In this document: in pieces, positions 19,414 through 29,872 of the stretch
Numbering within the stretch: position 1 is the stretch's first letter
How the letters are laid out: each line of letters opens with the position of its first letter
Assembly: GCA_013368375.1 (NCBI GenBank)
Contig: JAACJP010000070.1
Location: 32,278 to 96,277 of the forward strand
Length of the DNA stretch: 64,000 bases
Source: Tricholomella constricta
Lineage: Eukaryota > Basidiomycota > Agaricomycetes > Agaricales > Lyophyllaceae
Direction of reading: 5' to 3'
Position numbers and translations under genes: made by a program
The notes under the pieces: generated by a model
Told to the model about the DNA's origin: nothing
Seen by the model: only the letters and a program-made list of their open reading frames with translations
Database searches by the model: none

Positions 19414-22188
19414 CCGTCCAAGTCGCCCATGGCGTCGCCGGTCTTCTTCATCAAGAAGAAGGACGGGTCGCTCCGACTGGTACAGGACTATCGGACGCTC
19501 AACGCGCTTACGGTGAAGAATCGGTACCCGCTGCCCCTCATTAGCGAACTGGTGAACAACCTTCGCGGCGCGCGGTACTTCACCAAGCTAGACGTCCGAT
19601 GGGGGTACAACAACGTTCGGATCAAGGAAGGCGACGAGTGGAAGGCAGCGTTTCGGACGAACCGCGGTCTCTTTGAGCCGCTTGTCATGTTCTTCGGCCT
19701 CACGAACAGCCCAGCGACATTCCAGACCATGATGAACGACATCTTCCGCGATCTGATCGCCGAGGGTGTTGTTTGCGTGTACCTCGACGATATCTTGATT
19801 TACACCAAGACTCTCGAGGAGCACCGTCGGGTCGCACGACTCGTATTGGACCGACTCCGCGAACATCAGTTGTTCTTAAAACCCGAGAAATGCGAGTTCG
19901 AACAGACCAAGATCGAGTATCTTGGGCTAATCATCTCGCACGGGCAAGCGGAAATGGACCCAGTCAAGGTCGCTGGAGTGTCGGAATGGCCGGCGCCGAG
20001 GAACAAGAAAGAGGTGCAAGCGTTCTTAGGCTTCACCAATTTCTACCGACGGTTCATCCAGGACTTCTCGCACCACGCCCGACCCCTGTTCGATCTGACA
20101 GGCAAGGACGTCGCCTGGCGCTGGGAAGAGTCGGAGCAGTCGGCTTTCCAACTCCTGAAGGAGGCGATCACGTCGGGGCCAGTCCTCATGTTCCCCGACG
20201 ACGACCGACAGTATCGCATCGAAGCCGACTCGTCCGACTTCGCAACGGGCGCGGTCCTCTCGCAGGAGTCGCCGACCGACGGCAAGTGGCACCCGGTCGT
20301 GTTCTACTCGAAGAGTTTGAATGCGGTCGAGCGGAACTACGAGATCCACGACAAGGAGATGCTGGCGATCATTCGGTCTCTAGAGGAGTGGCGACATTTC
20401 GTAGAAGGTGCGAAGCACAAGGTGGAGATCTGGACCGACCACAAAAACCTCGAGTACTTCCTCACCGCGAAGAAACTCAATCGGCGTCAAGCTCGGTGGT
20501 CGCTCTATCTCGCCAACTTCGACTTCGCTCTCCACCATCGCCCTGGTCGCAGCATGGGCAAACCCGACGCCTTGTCGCGTCGAGCCGACCACGGCGACGG
20601 GAGTGCCGACAATGCCGACATTGTGCTGCTCAAGCCCGAGTTCTTCGCGGTTCGTGCGACTGAAGGTCTCGTACTGGTCGGAGAAGAGGATGACGTACTG
20701 AAGGCAATTCGCAAGGGCAACCGTGACGGTGCACAGGAGGATGCGGTCGCGAAAGCGGCGCAACTGGTCAAGGCATCCAAGATCGCCGGTCGCTCTCTTC
20801 GCTTCGGCGAGTGGGGAGAGGAAGGCGGTCTGCTCACGTTCCGTGGACGGATCTACGTCCCGAACGTTCCTGACCTCCGCCGACGCATCGTGGAGCACCA
20901 CCACGACTCCAAGGTCGCTGGTCACCCAGGTCGCTGGAAGACGTTAGAGCTGGTGTCGCGCAACTACTGGTGGCCCCAGATGTCGCGTTTCATCGGGTCC
21001 TACACCAGCACCTGTGACATGTGCTTGCGCACAAAACCCCGCCGCCAACTCCCTGTTGGACAGCTGCAGCCGCTCCCAATCCCTGAAGGCCGATGGAACG
21101 TCGTGTCGGTCGACTTCATCACCGAACTCCCCGAGTCCAATGGCCACGACGCGATCATGAACATCGTGGATTCGGTCGGAAAGCGCGCGCACTTCATCGC
21201 GTCGCACACGACTTGTTCGGCTTTGGGGGCTGCGAACCTCTACCGTCGCCACGTCTGGAAGCTCCACGGTCTCCCAGACGCCTTCATCTCCGATCGAGGT
21301 CCACAGTTCGTCGCCGAATTCACGCGCGAACTGTACCGACTCCTGGGTATCAAGCTGTCGGCTTCGACGGCGTACCACCCGCAGACCGACGGACAGACCG
21401 AGCGCGTGAATCAGGAGCTGGAACAGTTCTTGCGGGTCTTCTGCAACGAGCGCCAGAACGACTGGGAGGATCTCCTGCCCGACGCCGAATTCAGTTACAA
21501 CAATCACGTACATTCGGCGACGCAGCAGACCCCCTTCCTGCTCGACACTGGTCGGCATCCGCGCATGGGCTTTGAGCCGCGTCGGGGCGCTTCCAAGAAC
21601 GAGTCGGCCGACGAGTTCGTGGAGCGCATGAAGGAAGCACAGGAGGAAGCCAAGGCGGCGCTTTCAAAGGCGAAAGACGACATGGAACGGTATTACAACC
21701 AGCGACATGCCCCAGCGCCCGACTACCAGCCCGGCGACAAGGTGTACTTGGATGCGACTGACATTTCTACGACCCGACCGTCCAAGAAATTGTCGCATCG
21801 CTACCTTGGTCCGTTCGTCGTGCAAAGGCGAGTCGGCCCGCTCGCATATCGTCTTTTGCTGCCTCAGTCCATGAAGCGCATCCACCCGGTCTTCCACGTC
21901 GTGAAGCTCGTCCCCGCCGTTGCCGACCCGATCCAAGGTCGGCGAGCCGATCCACCACCGCCCCCCGACATCATCGACGATGAACCCCATTACGAGGTTG
22001 ACAAAATCCTCGACAGCCGTATCTTCCGCAAGAAACTTCAGTACAAAGTTCTGTGGAAAGGATACGGCTATGAGGAAGCCTCCTGGGAGCCTCGCGAACA
22101 TGTCTCCGCCCCCGACCTGGTACGCAAGTTCCATCGCGACCACCCCGACCAAGGGGTAGGCGCCGGCAATTGCCGAGACATGGGGTAG
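19414..22188 (+). CDS. pol: Gypsy-1 pol: reverse transcriptase, RNase H, integrase, chromodomain
   Basis: Same frame as gag after the stop at 19,411. RT shows KLDVRWGYNNVRI and VYLDDILIY (catalytic YLDD at about 19,780). RNase H follows (EADSSDFATGAVLSQ, then IHDKEMLAII). Integrase has an HHCC finger (HHHDSKVAGHPGRW to CDMCLRTK), then catalytic DDE residues in VDFITELP, SDRGPQF and TDGQTERVNQ. A C-terminal chromodomain (YEVDKILDSRIFRKKLQYKV, about 21,993-22,140) marks a chromovirus, which often targets heterochromatin. The final native codons are replaced by sequence of the inserted P-like element: native sequence ends at 22,149 and resumes at 27,871. All catalytic motifs look preserved. Confidence 0.95.
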   Translation, partial: PSKSPMASPVFFIKKKDGSLRLVQDYRTLNALTVKNRYPLPLISELVNNLRGARYFTKLDVRWGYNNVRIKEGDEWKAAFRTNRGLFEPLVMFFGLTNSPATFQTMMNDIFRDLIAEGVVCVYLDDILIYTKTLEEHRRVARLVLDRLREHQLFLKPEKCEFEQTKIEYLGLIISHGQAEMDPVKVAGVSEWPAPRNKKEVQAFLGFTNFYRRFIQDFSHHARPLFDLTGKDVAWRWEESEQSAFQLLKEAITSGPVLMFPDDDRQYRIEADSSDFATGAVLSQESPTDGKWHPVVFYSKSLNAVERNYEIHDKEMLAIIRSLEEWRHFVEGAKHKVEIWTDHKNLEYFLTAKKLNRRQARWSLYLANFDFALHHRPGRSMGKPDALSRRADHGDGSADNADIVLLKPEFFAVRATEGLVLVGEEDDVLKAIRKGNRDGAQEDAVAKAAQLVKASKIAGRSLRFGEWGEEGGLLTFRGRIYVPNVPDLRRRIVEHHHDSKVAGHPGRWKTLELVSRNYWWPQMSRFIGSYTSTCDMCLRTKPRRQLPVGQLQPLPIPEGRWNVVSVDFITELPESNGHDAIMNIVDSVGKRAHFIASHTTCSALGAANLYRRHVWKLHGLPDAFISDRGPQFVAEFTRELYRLLGIKLSASTAYHPQTDGQTERVNQELEQFLRVFCNERQNDWEDLLPDAEFSYNNHVHSATQQTPFLLDTGRHPRMGFEPRRGASKNESADEFVERMKEAQEEAKAALSKAKDDMERYYNQRHAPAPDYQPGDKVYLDATDISTTRPSKKLSHRYLGPFVVQRRVGPLAYRLLLPQSMKRIHPVFHVVKLVPAVADPIQGRRADPPPPPDIIDDEPHYEVDKILDSRIFRKKLQYKVLWKGYGYEEASWEPREHVSAPDLVRKFHRDHPDQGVGAGNCRDMG
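22150..22158 (+). repeat. Left TIR of the P-like element with 8-bp target duplication at 22,142-22,149
   Basis: CAAGGGGTA, matched by its reverse complement at 27,862-27,870. The next bases agree only weakly, so the TIR is short. Confidence 0.9.
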
Positions 22189-22432
22189 GGAGGGGAGGGG
22201 GGGTCGGAGGGTCACTAAACGCAAAAGTTACCATGTCTTTAAAGAGTGTCGTTAATGGAAGATATTGCCCAACGACGCGTTTGAAAACATAAATTGGCTG
22301 GTAGAGACCATATATACCGCGTTTTCTATGGCAGGTGCGTTGCCAAGGACATAATTCTTACCTTCACGTGGTAAATGCGTCACCAAGAAGTTTTTTCTCG
22401 AGCGCCTAACAAGCGCTCAACAACTGACAGGC

Positions 22433-25400
22433 ATGGGAAATCGAAAGAAGCAGGTGAGCGTGCACTACGTCCATCAGATCTTGATTATGATAACTCTAAT
22501 CTAGGCCACGACGACGTTCAACGCATCGAGCACTCGCTACTGTACAGACTGCAAGATTGAGGTGCGACTTTCTTTTGGGGGTGAAGCTAACTGGGATATA
22601 CATCTACAGAGCACGGCCCACCAACAAAACGCACGGAGAGTTCCAAATAAGAACATCACGGACTTCTTTTCTAGAGCCCCAGTAAAGCCTACCACCAATC
22701 CCACGGCGTCGGCGAGCACCACTCAACGCCCAGCACCTCTTCCCAGCCTCCCACCTCCCCTCCTCACACCCGTTCAGCCCCACGACACCAGTACCTGCGC
22801 TGTTGACTTATCAGATAACGCGGATGACGGCCTACACATCATCTGCCGCCTGCGTCGCCTTTCCCAGACCTTGCCCTCGAGTGTACCCCTTGGATCTACC
22901 CAGGACTGGATGGCCTGCTTTTCCGGAGATCCCTCATGGGTGATTTTGGACAGTGAAAGCCCCCAACAGATGGTCGACAAGACTTTAAACCACGCAATCG
23001 GCTACAACGCGAGAATAGAAGATATTTCCGGCCTCATTCGTCGCGGTAGCCTAGGAATGGATGGTATGTGCGATTGGATGGAGAAGTGTGTGGAGAAATA
23101 CGCGATCGACATGGAGCAGCTTCGCGGCAAGCTCATGCGTCTCGTTGAAGCCATGAAATTCCTGTACGTTTGTTGTATCTTGCCCCCGAGCAATGCTCGC
23201 TCACTTGGCTCTACAGTGGTGCATCCGACGAGCCTCCCCCGTCCACCCCGCATCCCACCACAGTCATCACGATCCCATCGACGCCTACTACACCATGTCA
23301 GTCACGCTGTATCGGATATCAACTTGTGTTTCCCACTGGCCAATCACCGTATACATCGTATCCATTCCTCCTCCACACGCATCTAGAGTTGCCTTGGCAT
23401 GTATCCATCAGCGAGGATGGGTTGTTCCTTCGTTCCAAGCGCTGTACCGATCCGGCATCGGCCGCTTCCCAGACTTGCTCGCACTGCAAGTCTCTCGAAA
23501 ATCATAATGTGGTAATGGGTATCCGCCATCGTTCATTGGATGGGGCGCATGTAAACACGCCGTGGCCGTTTCTAAGTCCTTTGCAAATGTACGCTCGATT
23601 AGAGATAAAGACGGAGCAGAACAATATTCTCAAATTGAAGACGTTGAACTTAGCACGATCAGTTGGTGTTCGAAACCGCAATCTCGATGCATGGAAGCGA
23701 CTTTCTCTCGCGATTGCAAAGGAGGACATACCACGACTTCGCAGTCTTATGGCCACTGAATGTCGCAGTGGGCGGAGCGTGTTCTCGATGCTTGAAAAGG
23801 TCAACAAGGCAGCATCTCGTGCTTATCATCCTCGAGGCTACGACGAGGCCGACTTCCAGCGTGCCTTCCTTATCCTCAAGCTCGGCGGACGCGCTGCAGC
23901 AAATATTGCACACCGTACGCTTGGCACACCCTCGATTGACGCAACAAAGCGCCACATTGTAACAGCACCTCTCCAAGCATCCCCTGGCGTACCAACACGA
24001 CGCGAGATCGAAAATAACCTCGCCCTGTGTCACCCCAAGCGCATGCACGACATCGAGCGCACTACCTCCAGACCTATCATTGGAATGAACATGCTGGTTG
24101 ACGAGATCAAGATCCAGGAACGTTTGCGATGGGATCCTCTATCAAATTATATTCTAGGTGTCTGCCGTGAACACGGCCACGAGTGCGCCCTGGAATTTCG
24201 CTCCAAGTCTCAGGCCGATAAACTTTTAGAATGCTTGCAGTCTGGGCGCGTACATCTCGCTTCGGAGGTATGTTATTCTTATATTCTTTGAAATCGAAGT
24301 ATCTGAATAAATGTATAGGCCACAGTCATCGCTGCTTCTATCTTGACTGATAATCCACGCGAGTATTCTGCTGCTCCCTTCGTAATATCAGGAAGCTGCA
24401 AGCGAGAGACGGTAGAACAACAGGAAAAGTTACTGCGTGGTTCAAGCAGTTCCCTGACAGATAGCCAGGAGAAGCTAGATCGACGTCTCTACTGTATTAG
24501 CTCAGATGGTGACTCTCGCCGCCGTCGAGCGTTGGTTTCCTTGTGTCTGGCTCGAAAATTGGCACCAGACAGTCCCGTATTCGAGTTGCTATCTCCTCTA
24601 TCGCTCTTCAACACTCTTTGTGGCTCTGACGACTTGACCCCTGATTTTGACTGGAAGCATGTATTCAAACGCTTCCGTAACACCCTGCTTCGTCAAAAAG
24701 GCATCTTTATCAATGGTACAGCAGTCAGCGTTTCCGTTTTGAAGGCCCATCTGATGGAAAACGGCATGAGCGAAATGACTGCTGGAATATTGCTCGCTCC
24801 AAATGACAGACAAGATGTTGTCTTGATGGTAAAGCTACTCCATGCACTTTCAAACATGCCACCATGCGCGGGCGATGCCCGCCCGACTGTCAAGTCAACA
24901 CGAGAAAGTCTTCGTCTCCTCGGGCATATCTACGATCATCTTCTGCAGGCATACTTAAACATCGAGCTATCACTGAATGCGCAGCTCGAACACCTCAGCA
25001 CTGCTTCACACCTTATTCTCGCCCTCTATAATAAGGATAAAGGCGATTTTATACCAGTCCAGCTCTATTTTGACGTCCAGTCGATGGTCAAGAACGTCTT
25101 TTTCTGTATTGCAAAAACTCAGGTTGATAATCCAAGCGGCTCTTTCTGGATCATGCTACTTGGGACGGACGCTCTTGAGAAGGTCAGTGTCAGGTACAAT
25201 TTACTTCTTCTTGGCCGATATCTTATATCATTCCAGGTTTTTGGGAAGGTTAGAACCATGATCGGAAATGATACCAATGCCGATCAATATCAGCTCATGA
25301 ACCGTATTGACGGTGCCGTTCACTGCGTTAATATCCTGGAGGATCATCCTGAATGGGGTGGTGAATCACGACGACTTTCCCTGAAGCCACTTGGGTCGAC

Positions 25401-27730
25401 CGATACTGATGATATCTCGAGTAAACATGACCATCTCAACCCCAAGACCATGAAAGGGAATATGGCTGTGGGTAGCGTTGTGCTACACGGATGCTGGTCA
25501 GCTGGCCGGCGCTGTGCTGAGGAAGAGCTTTGGGCCGCTGGATTCGCTGTACCATTTGCGGAAATGGAAGGGACTGGAGGCTTTGACATGATGTGCCCTT
25601 TTGGGAATGATAAGGCTATACTCATCGACGGTTCCTTGGCTCCTGGTGAATGCGAGGAGACTGAGGAGGAATGTGATGTGCCTGCAGCTTCAGCAGAAGC
25701 CGATGAAGCCCCTGCATCTTCCCTCGATAGCTCTGGCGCTGGTGACGAAGAACTGGAAACAGATCTCGATGACATTTTTGGTTCAGCCGAAGTTTCCGAC
25801 AGTATTAAATCATATGAGCCGTGGATTGCACTAGATGATTCAGCTCCAGGGGAAGGAAAGAAGGTTCACAAGTCCTCCATCCTTCGGTTGTACTCGAATC
25901 CTTTTGCAGTGGCAAATTCGAAGGATAGACTGCGACGAGTTCGTGGATATTCCCAATTTGGGAATGAGACTCCTGCAGATAATGCACCACGCGAAATCTC
26001 TGCCGATCCTGATGCGGCTGAGGCCATCGTTGCGGTGGAGGATCCTGCACTCACCATTGTACGCTGCCAGGGAAAACATTTTCTGGCAGCATTTCAAATC
26101 CTTGGAATCCGTGTAGGCGACAAGGATGTACAGTCCATTCCTCCGCATCTTGCTCGTGAACCCAATATCTCATTCCATGGCCAGATAATGAAGCTCGTAT
26201 TGACTGATGCTCACCATCAACCGGAGGGGACGGACTGGGAATGGAATGGGAATTATGAGGGAAAGGCTGTCATCCGAGACATATCTGGAAGGTCGATTGA
26301 ACTGATTGATCCAGTTGTGTGTCGAGCTTCACGTGGGCGTATTGCGGGGCAAGATACATATGCATTCAAGTCCTCGGAACTTTGCTCAATGGCTGCAATC
26401 CTTCACGAGCGGATAATGAACGGTCCTATCACTCGTTGGCCGGAAATTTCACAAACAGACTCCTTTCCCTATCGCTCAGCAAATGGTGCGCCATATACCT
26501 CTTATTAAACATGTACATTTTAGAACTAACCGACTACTCTGCAGGACAGGCTTGCTTCGCATGCGAGAAAGACAATATTGATGGTGATTATTCACTGGAG
26601 CACGAATTGACTCGCTGTCGCCGCTGTCCCACTGTTGTTGTTGCCGAACTCAGTGGTCCCGAGTTACTCAAACATATGGGTGCGCATATCCTAATTGATG
26701 AGAGACTCAAAGACCAAAGCCCATGTGGGTTTTGTCTTAACACGGGTACGACATGTTCAATTCGCCTCAAGAAGAGTGGAAAGAAGTATATTATTGATAT
26801 GGACCGATCTAAATGCCCTAATTTGCGTCGCGTCTCCCTCAAGTCTGCATCTACACATTCTGATCGCTCTCCATGCACCAATCACCCTCTCCTATGCCCT
26901 ATCTGCATATCACAACAGCCCAAGGACAATATTCCAGCCGAGTGGAAGTATAATCTTCGCTCACATATTCTACGTGAACATCCCACTGCAAATATCTCAC
27001 TTTACCAGAAGTACTTCGACATTACAGATCGGGAGCGGGTTTTGATGAAGGCGGCGTCATTAACTGTGCCTCGGAAATCAAACAAGACAAAAAGCACCAA
27101 GAAGTTGATCATTTCGGCGAGCCACAGTACTCGCGCTGTCCTTGGGTATTGTTCTTTTATATCCACCTTCTGCATGTGCTAATGTCGTCAATTTAAAGAC
27201 CATCTGAACTGGGGTTGGACAAAGATGGTGCAGAAGCGGCTCCTGAAGAAGCACCCGAAGAATCTAGTGAAAGCGACAGCTCATCGGAGTCAGAGAGAGA
27301 TGTTAATGAAGGAGAAATACTGGAAGAACAGCACCCTCGTAAGAGTCGGATAGATTTATTTCTCGAGCACTATCACTGACATTGTTCTGTAGATAATGAG
27401 ATAACTGAGTCTACCAGCTCACGGGGCCGTAAACGACGGCTGAGGGTGCTTGATCTCGATGGAGACGAGGTTCTCTGTGCTGATCATGGATGTGAGAAGG
27501 CCGTTAGCAATGATGAGTTGCTACGTTGCAGTGCACCAGCATGCAACCTTGTGGTAGGCATTCCTTACTTGTCCCCCTCCATTTCTCCGCTCATCTGGTG
27601 TTTAAAGTACCACCTCAGTTGCATGGGACTCTTTGAAAGGCCTTCAGGTGGTTGGTTCTGCGATAATGACTGCAGAAAGAATGCGGGCTATCGTGTTCGT
27701 GCTCCTGCTAAACGGCGTCGCCAAGAATAG
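22433..27730 (+). CDS. P/THAP9-like transposase with C-terminal PHD-like finger, intact, 1,606 aa
   Basis: Ten exons: 22433-22453, 22505-22561, 22610-23163, 23217-24267, 24319-25182, 25237-26485, 26545-27145, 27199-27338, 27393-27553 and 27608-27730. The total is 4,821 nt, an exact multiple of three. The N-terminus has a CTDCKI motif and a basic PNKNITDFFSR block; a Cys pair (CSHCKSLEN) follows. The core has SDGDSRRRRALV, then DWKHVFKRFRN (D-x2-H-x2-K-x2-R-N, Asp at about 24,649), then LEKVFGKVRTM, whose Glu is split from VFG by an intron. These parallel the acidic motifs of P/THAP9 transposases. The C-terminal part has paired Cys/His clusters (CFACEKDN, CGFCLNTGTTC, CPIC with H-x-LREH) and ends in a PHD-like C/H pattern (CADHGCEKAVSNDELLRC to HLSCMGL). 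The native role should be its own transposition; superfamily placement rests on motifs plus the 8-bp target duplication. Confidence 0.75.
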
Positions 27731-27861
27731 TATCTCAAAATAGAAACTTATGATGTCATATCACATAATATTACCATATATAGAAGGAGGGGGGAGGGAG
27801 GGAGGGGTTTTGAGCCCTTAAACGCAAAATATAACCTCGTGTACCGGAATTTTTTCTTGCA

Positions 27862-27870
27862 TACCCCTTG
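27862..27870 (-). repeat. Right TIR of the P-like element with 8-bp target duplication at 27,871-27,878
   Basis: TACCCCTTG, reverse complement of the left end, followed by ACCCCGAC, the second target-duplication copy. Confidence 0.9.
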
Positions 27871-27974
27871 ACCCCGACGCCGCACGCCACATTCGCGGAA
27901 TCTTCACGCTGTCCCCTGCTGTCTTCGCCAGCATCACCCCGCACCGAGTCGTTGCGATTCAAAAGGGGGGGTGA

Positions 27975-28508
27975 TGTCAGGGGAACTCCCGTTCACGCCC
28001 TCCGACGCTCTCTGGTCGTCCCCCGACTGCGCACGATCGCTCTCGTCCCGATTCCAATCGCATCCCCGACGCTCCGCCCCCAGCGTCGTGTACATACTCC
28101 TACATACCCATACACTCATTTAATCACCAACCGTCCCCTGACTGCGATCACGTGACCATCCGATTCCTCGGATGAGCACGTGACCGATCACTCCTCAGAT
28201 GATCACGCGCCCAACCTCGTGCCTGCACCCTGAGTCACGAGGGTCGGGCAGCGTCGGGGACATGTACATACACGCGCCACTGACCCTTCCCTGTCATTAC
28301 ATGTACAGTATACCTTAGAGGACCTGCCCTCACGTACATACGTCGTATATAGTCGTTCCCCTGACATCTGGGAATCCTTTAGTCTATTCTCTTCGGATTC
28401 CCCCTTGTCAGGTAGGCCTGCCTTTACTACATTCCTTACTGTACATAATATAACTTCGGATTCCCCCTTGTCAGTGTGATAGCGCTCCACTGTAAGGTTG
28501 CCCTAACA
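27975..28508 (+). repeat. Gypsy-1 3' LTR, 534 bp
   Basis: Same length and apparently same sequence as the 5' LTR, followed by the target duplication GAGCC. The purine-rich priming tract at 27,959-27,974 precedes it. Confidence 0.95.
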
Positions 28509-28720
28509 GAGCCCGTCTACCTCGCCGCGATGCGCACGGACTGACTTTTCCGCGCGCTCGTCGTCCCGCGCCTCCACGAGCTCCTGATCGACGCCCACAT
28601 CCACTCCCACTCGCTTCCTGCAGGCGACGCTCACGACCTGCGGGCGCAGCAGCCTACGCAATCATCGACCACGGCGCGGGTGAGCCCTGCGCCTCGCGTC
28701 CGTTCGTGAGTCCGCCAGCG
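28509..28720 (+). pseudogene. Right half of the gene fragment split by Gypsy-1
   Basis: Resumes directly after the target duplication with VYLAAMRTD, a TGA, then LFRALVVPRLHE. A second copy of the same segment lies at about 29,777-29,850 and reads Trp instead of the stop. The protein is not recognised. Confidence 0.45.
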
Positions 28721-28795
28721 ATCGCGACGCGATCGTACTCGAGACTGGTGTCGTGCATGCCCGTACGAGGAGGCAGCGGCTTTTTCTACTTCTCC

Positions 28796-29333
28796 CCCGT
28801 GTTGCTTGAACATGATCACCACGAGAATGGCTTGAAAGGGTATGCCAATAATCAAGACCTGAATAAAGCGGAGCAAATGTAAAAGGGGCATTCCGCGACT
28901 CAACAAGCAGACACGTACCCCAAGCCCGACCAAGGCCGAGTAACCGAGCTGGGGGAACGAAATGAGTTGCTAAACAAAAGATCATGCAGGGGCAGTCAGA
29001 CCCACGTTTCCAAGTAGGAGTCCAAAGCCGATCACAATCTGCGTTTTGATGTCAACACGCGCTGAGAGGGGATTTAAGGATTGTATACTAACCTGGATTG
29101 GAGCGACCCAAATACTATATTGAAATACTTCGTTAGTTATGATCGCGCTTTTGTTCTTTCGTGTTCTACTGACTAGTGTGCAAAAGCCGCAAACTGGTCA
29201 ATCCGAGTGGCATCTGTAGATATCATCGTCGTGATTTGCCCAACAGTATGTTCCAAGCGTGCACGTCCTGAAATTCTGGTCGATTTACGAAATATAGCAC
29301 CGATGGTCTGCTTTTATGATCAATAGACAGGAC
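28796..29333 (-). pseudogene. Fragment of an ABCC-type (YOR1-like) multidrug ABC transporter
   Basis: Minus-strand exons read IGAIFRKSTRISGRARLEHT and TTMISTDATRIDQFAAFAH, then IWVAPIQ, IVIGFGLLLGN, GYSALVGLGV and VLIIGIPFQAILVVIMFKQ. They are separated by short GT-AG introns. This is the first transmembrane domain of fungal ABCC exporters (the STDATR loop and the WVAPIQ helix). The reading breaks at a stop after NVGLTAPA, and neither nucleotide-binding domain (Walker A, LSGGQ) is present. It stops abruptly at about 28,796, where a sequence repeated at 29,634 begins. It is a broken remnant and cannot make a working transporter. Confidence 0.7.
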
Positions 29334-29359
29334 GAGGAAATTCAAATAAAAGTTCACTG

Positions 29360-29740
29360 ACCGCGGCACGGGCACCGAACATTTACCGTGGCACGCCCCT
29401 GCCGCGCGTGGTTCCTGCTACCTTCACTGCGATTTTCAAATTGCGAGAACACTTATAAGACTACAGTCAGATCAGATCACTCAAAAAACCACAGTTGCAC
29501 TCAACAGTGTCGCGGTACATTCTGACGAGCAAAGATACGGGCACACACTGGCATGAACGGCACTGGCACGGTACGTCGTCGCACGGGCACGCACTGACAC
29601 GCGCAGCCGTGCACTGGCATGCACGGGCATGCCACGGCTTTTTCTACTTCTCCTCCGTACGGCGTTCAAGTGCTCACCGGAATCGAGGCGTTTGTAGGCA
29701 CCCTAGGGCGCGGATGTAGGCGGAACTGACACGCTACTCA
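29360..29740. repeat. GC-rich region with gcacgggca/gcactggca short repeats and a duplicated junction
   Basis: Multiple copies of cacgggcac and cactggca lie at about 29,370-29,630. The string ggctttttctacttctcc occurs here (29,634) and at 28,775, each followed by ccgt after one or two bases. No gene recognised. Confidence 0.5.
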
Positions 29741-29872
29741 GTACCCATCCCCGACGGCGACATTTGCCTGCCCCCCTCTACCTCGCCGCAGTGCGCACGG
29801 ACTGGCTCTTCTGCGCGCTCATCGTCCCGCGCCTCCATGAGCGACCCCTGGCTTTCCTGTTCTGCCTGCGAC

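Larger units (their letters stand above)
22150..27870 (+). mobile_element. P-like DNA transposon nested in Gypsy-1 pol, 5,721 bp
   Basis: Starts CAAGGGGTA (22,150-22,158) and ends TACCCCTTG (27,862-27,870), a perfect 9-bp terminal inverted repeat. It is flanked by a perfect 8-bp target duplication, ACCCCGAC (22,142-22,149 and 27,871-27,878). Eight-bp duplications are typical of the P and hAT superfamilies. Removing the element and one duplication copy rejoins the pol frame up to a stop just before the purine tract. It contains one ten-exon gene that is intact. Both ends carry G-rich subterminal tracts. Confidence 0.92.
16555..28508 (+). mobile_element. Ty3/Gypsy chromovirus (Gypsy-1) carrying a nested P-like DNA transposon
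   Basis: Bounded by 534-bp LTRs (16,555-17,088 and 27,975-28,508) that read as identical and begin TGTCAGGG and end CCTAACA. It is flanked by a perfect 5-bp target duplication, GAGCC (16,550-16,554 and 28,509-28,513). The internal part holds gag-protease-RT-RNase H-integrase-chromodomain. A 5,721-bp DNA transposon is inserted near the end of pol, so the retroelement alone would be about 6.2 kb. The purine-rich tract caaaagggggggtga lies directly before the 3' LTR. Confidence 0.95.

Noticed and set aside
19091..21575. Long antisense and alternate-frame ORFs within Gypsy-1 pol
   Set aside because: High GC third positions in pol suppress stops in other frames; the pol frame has all catalytic motifs.
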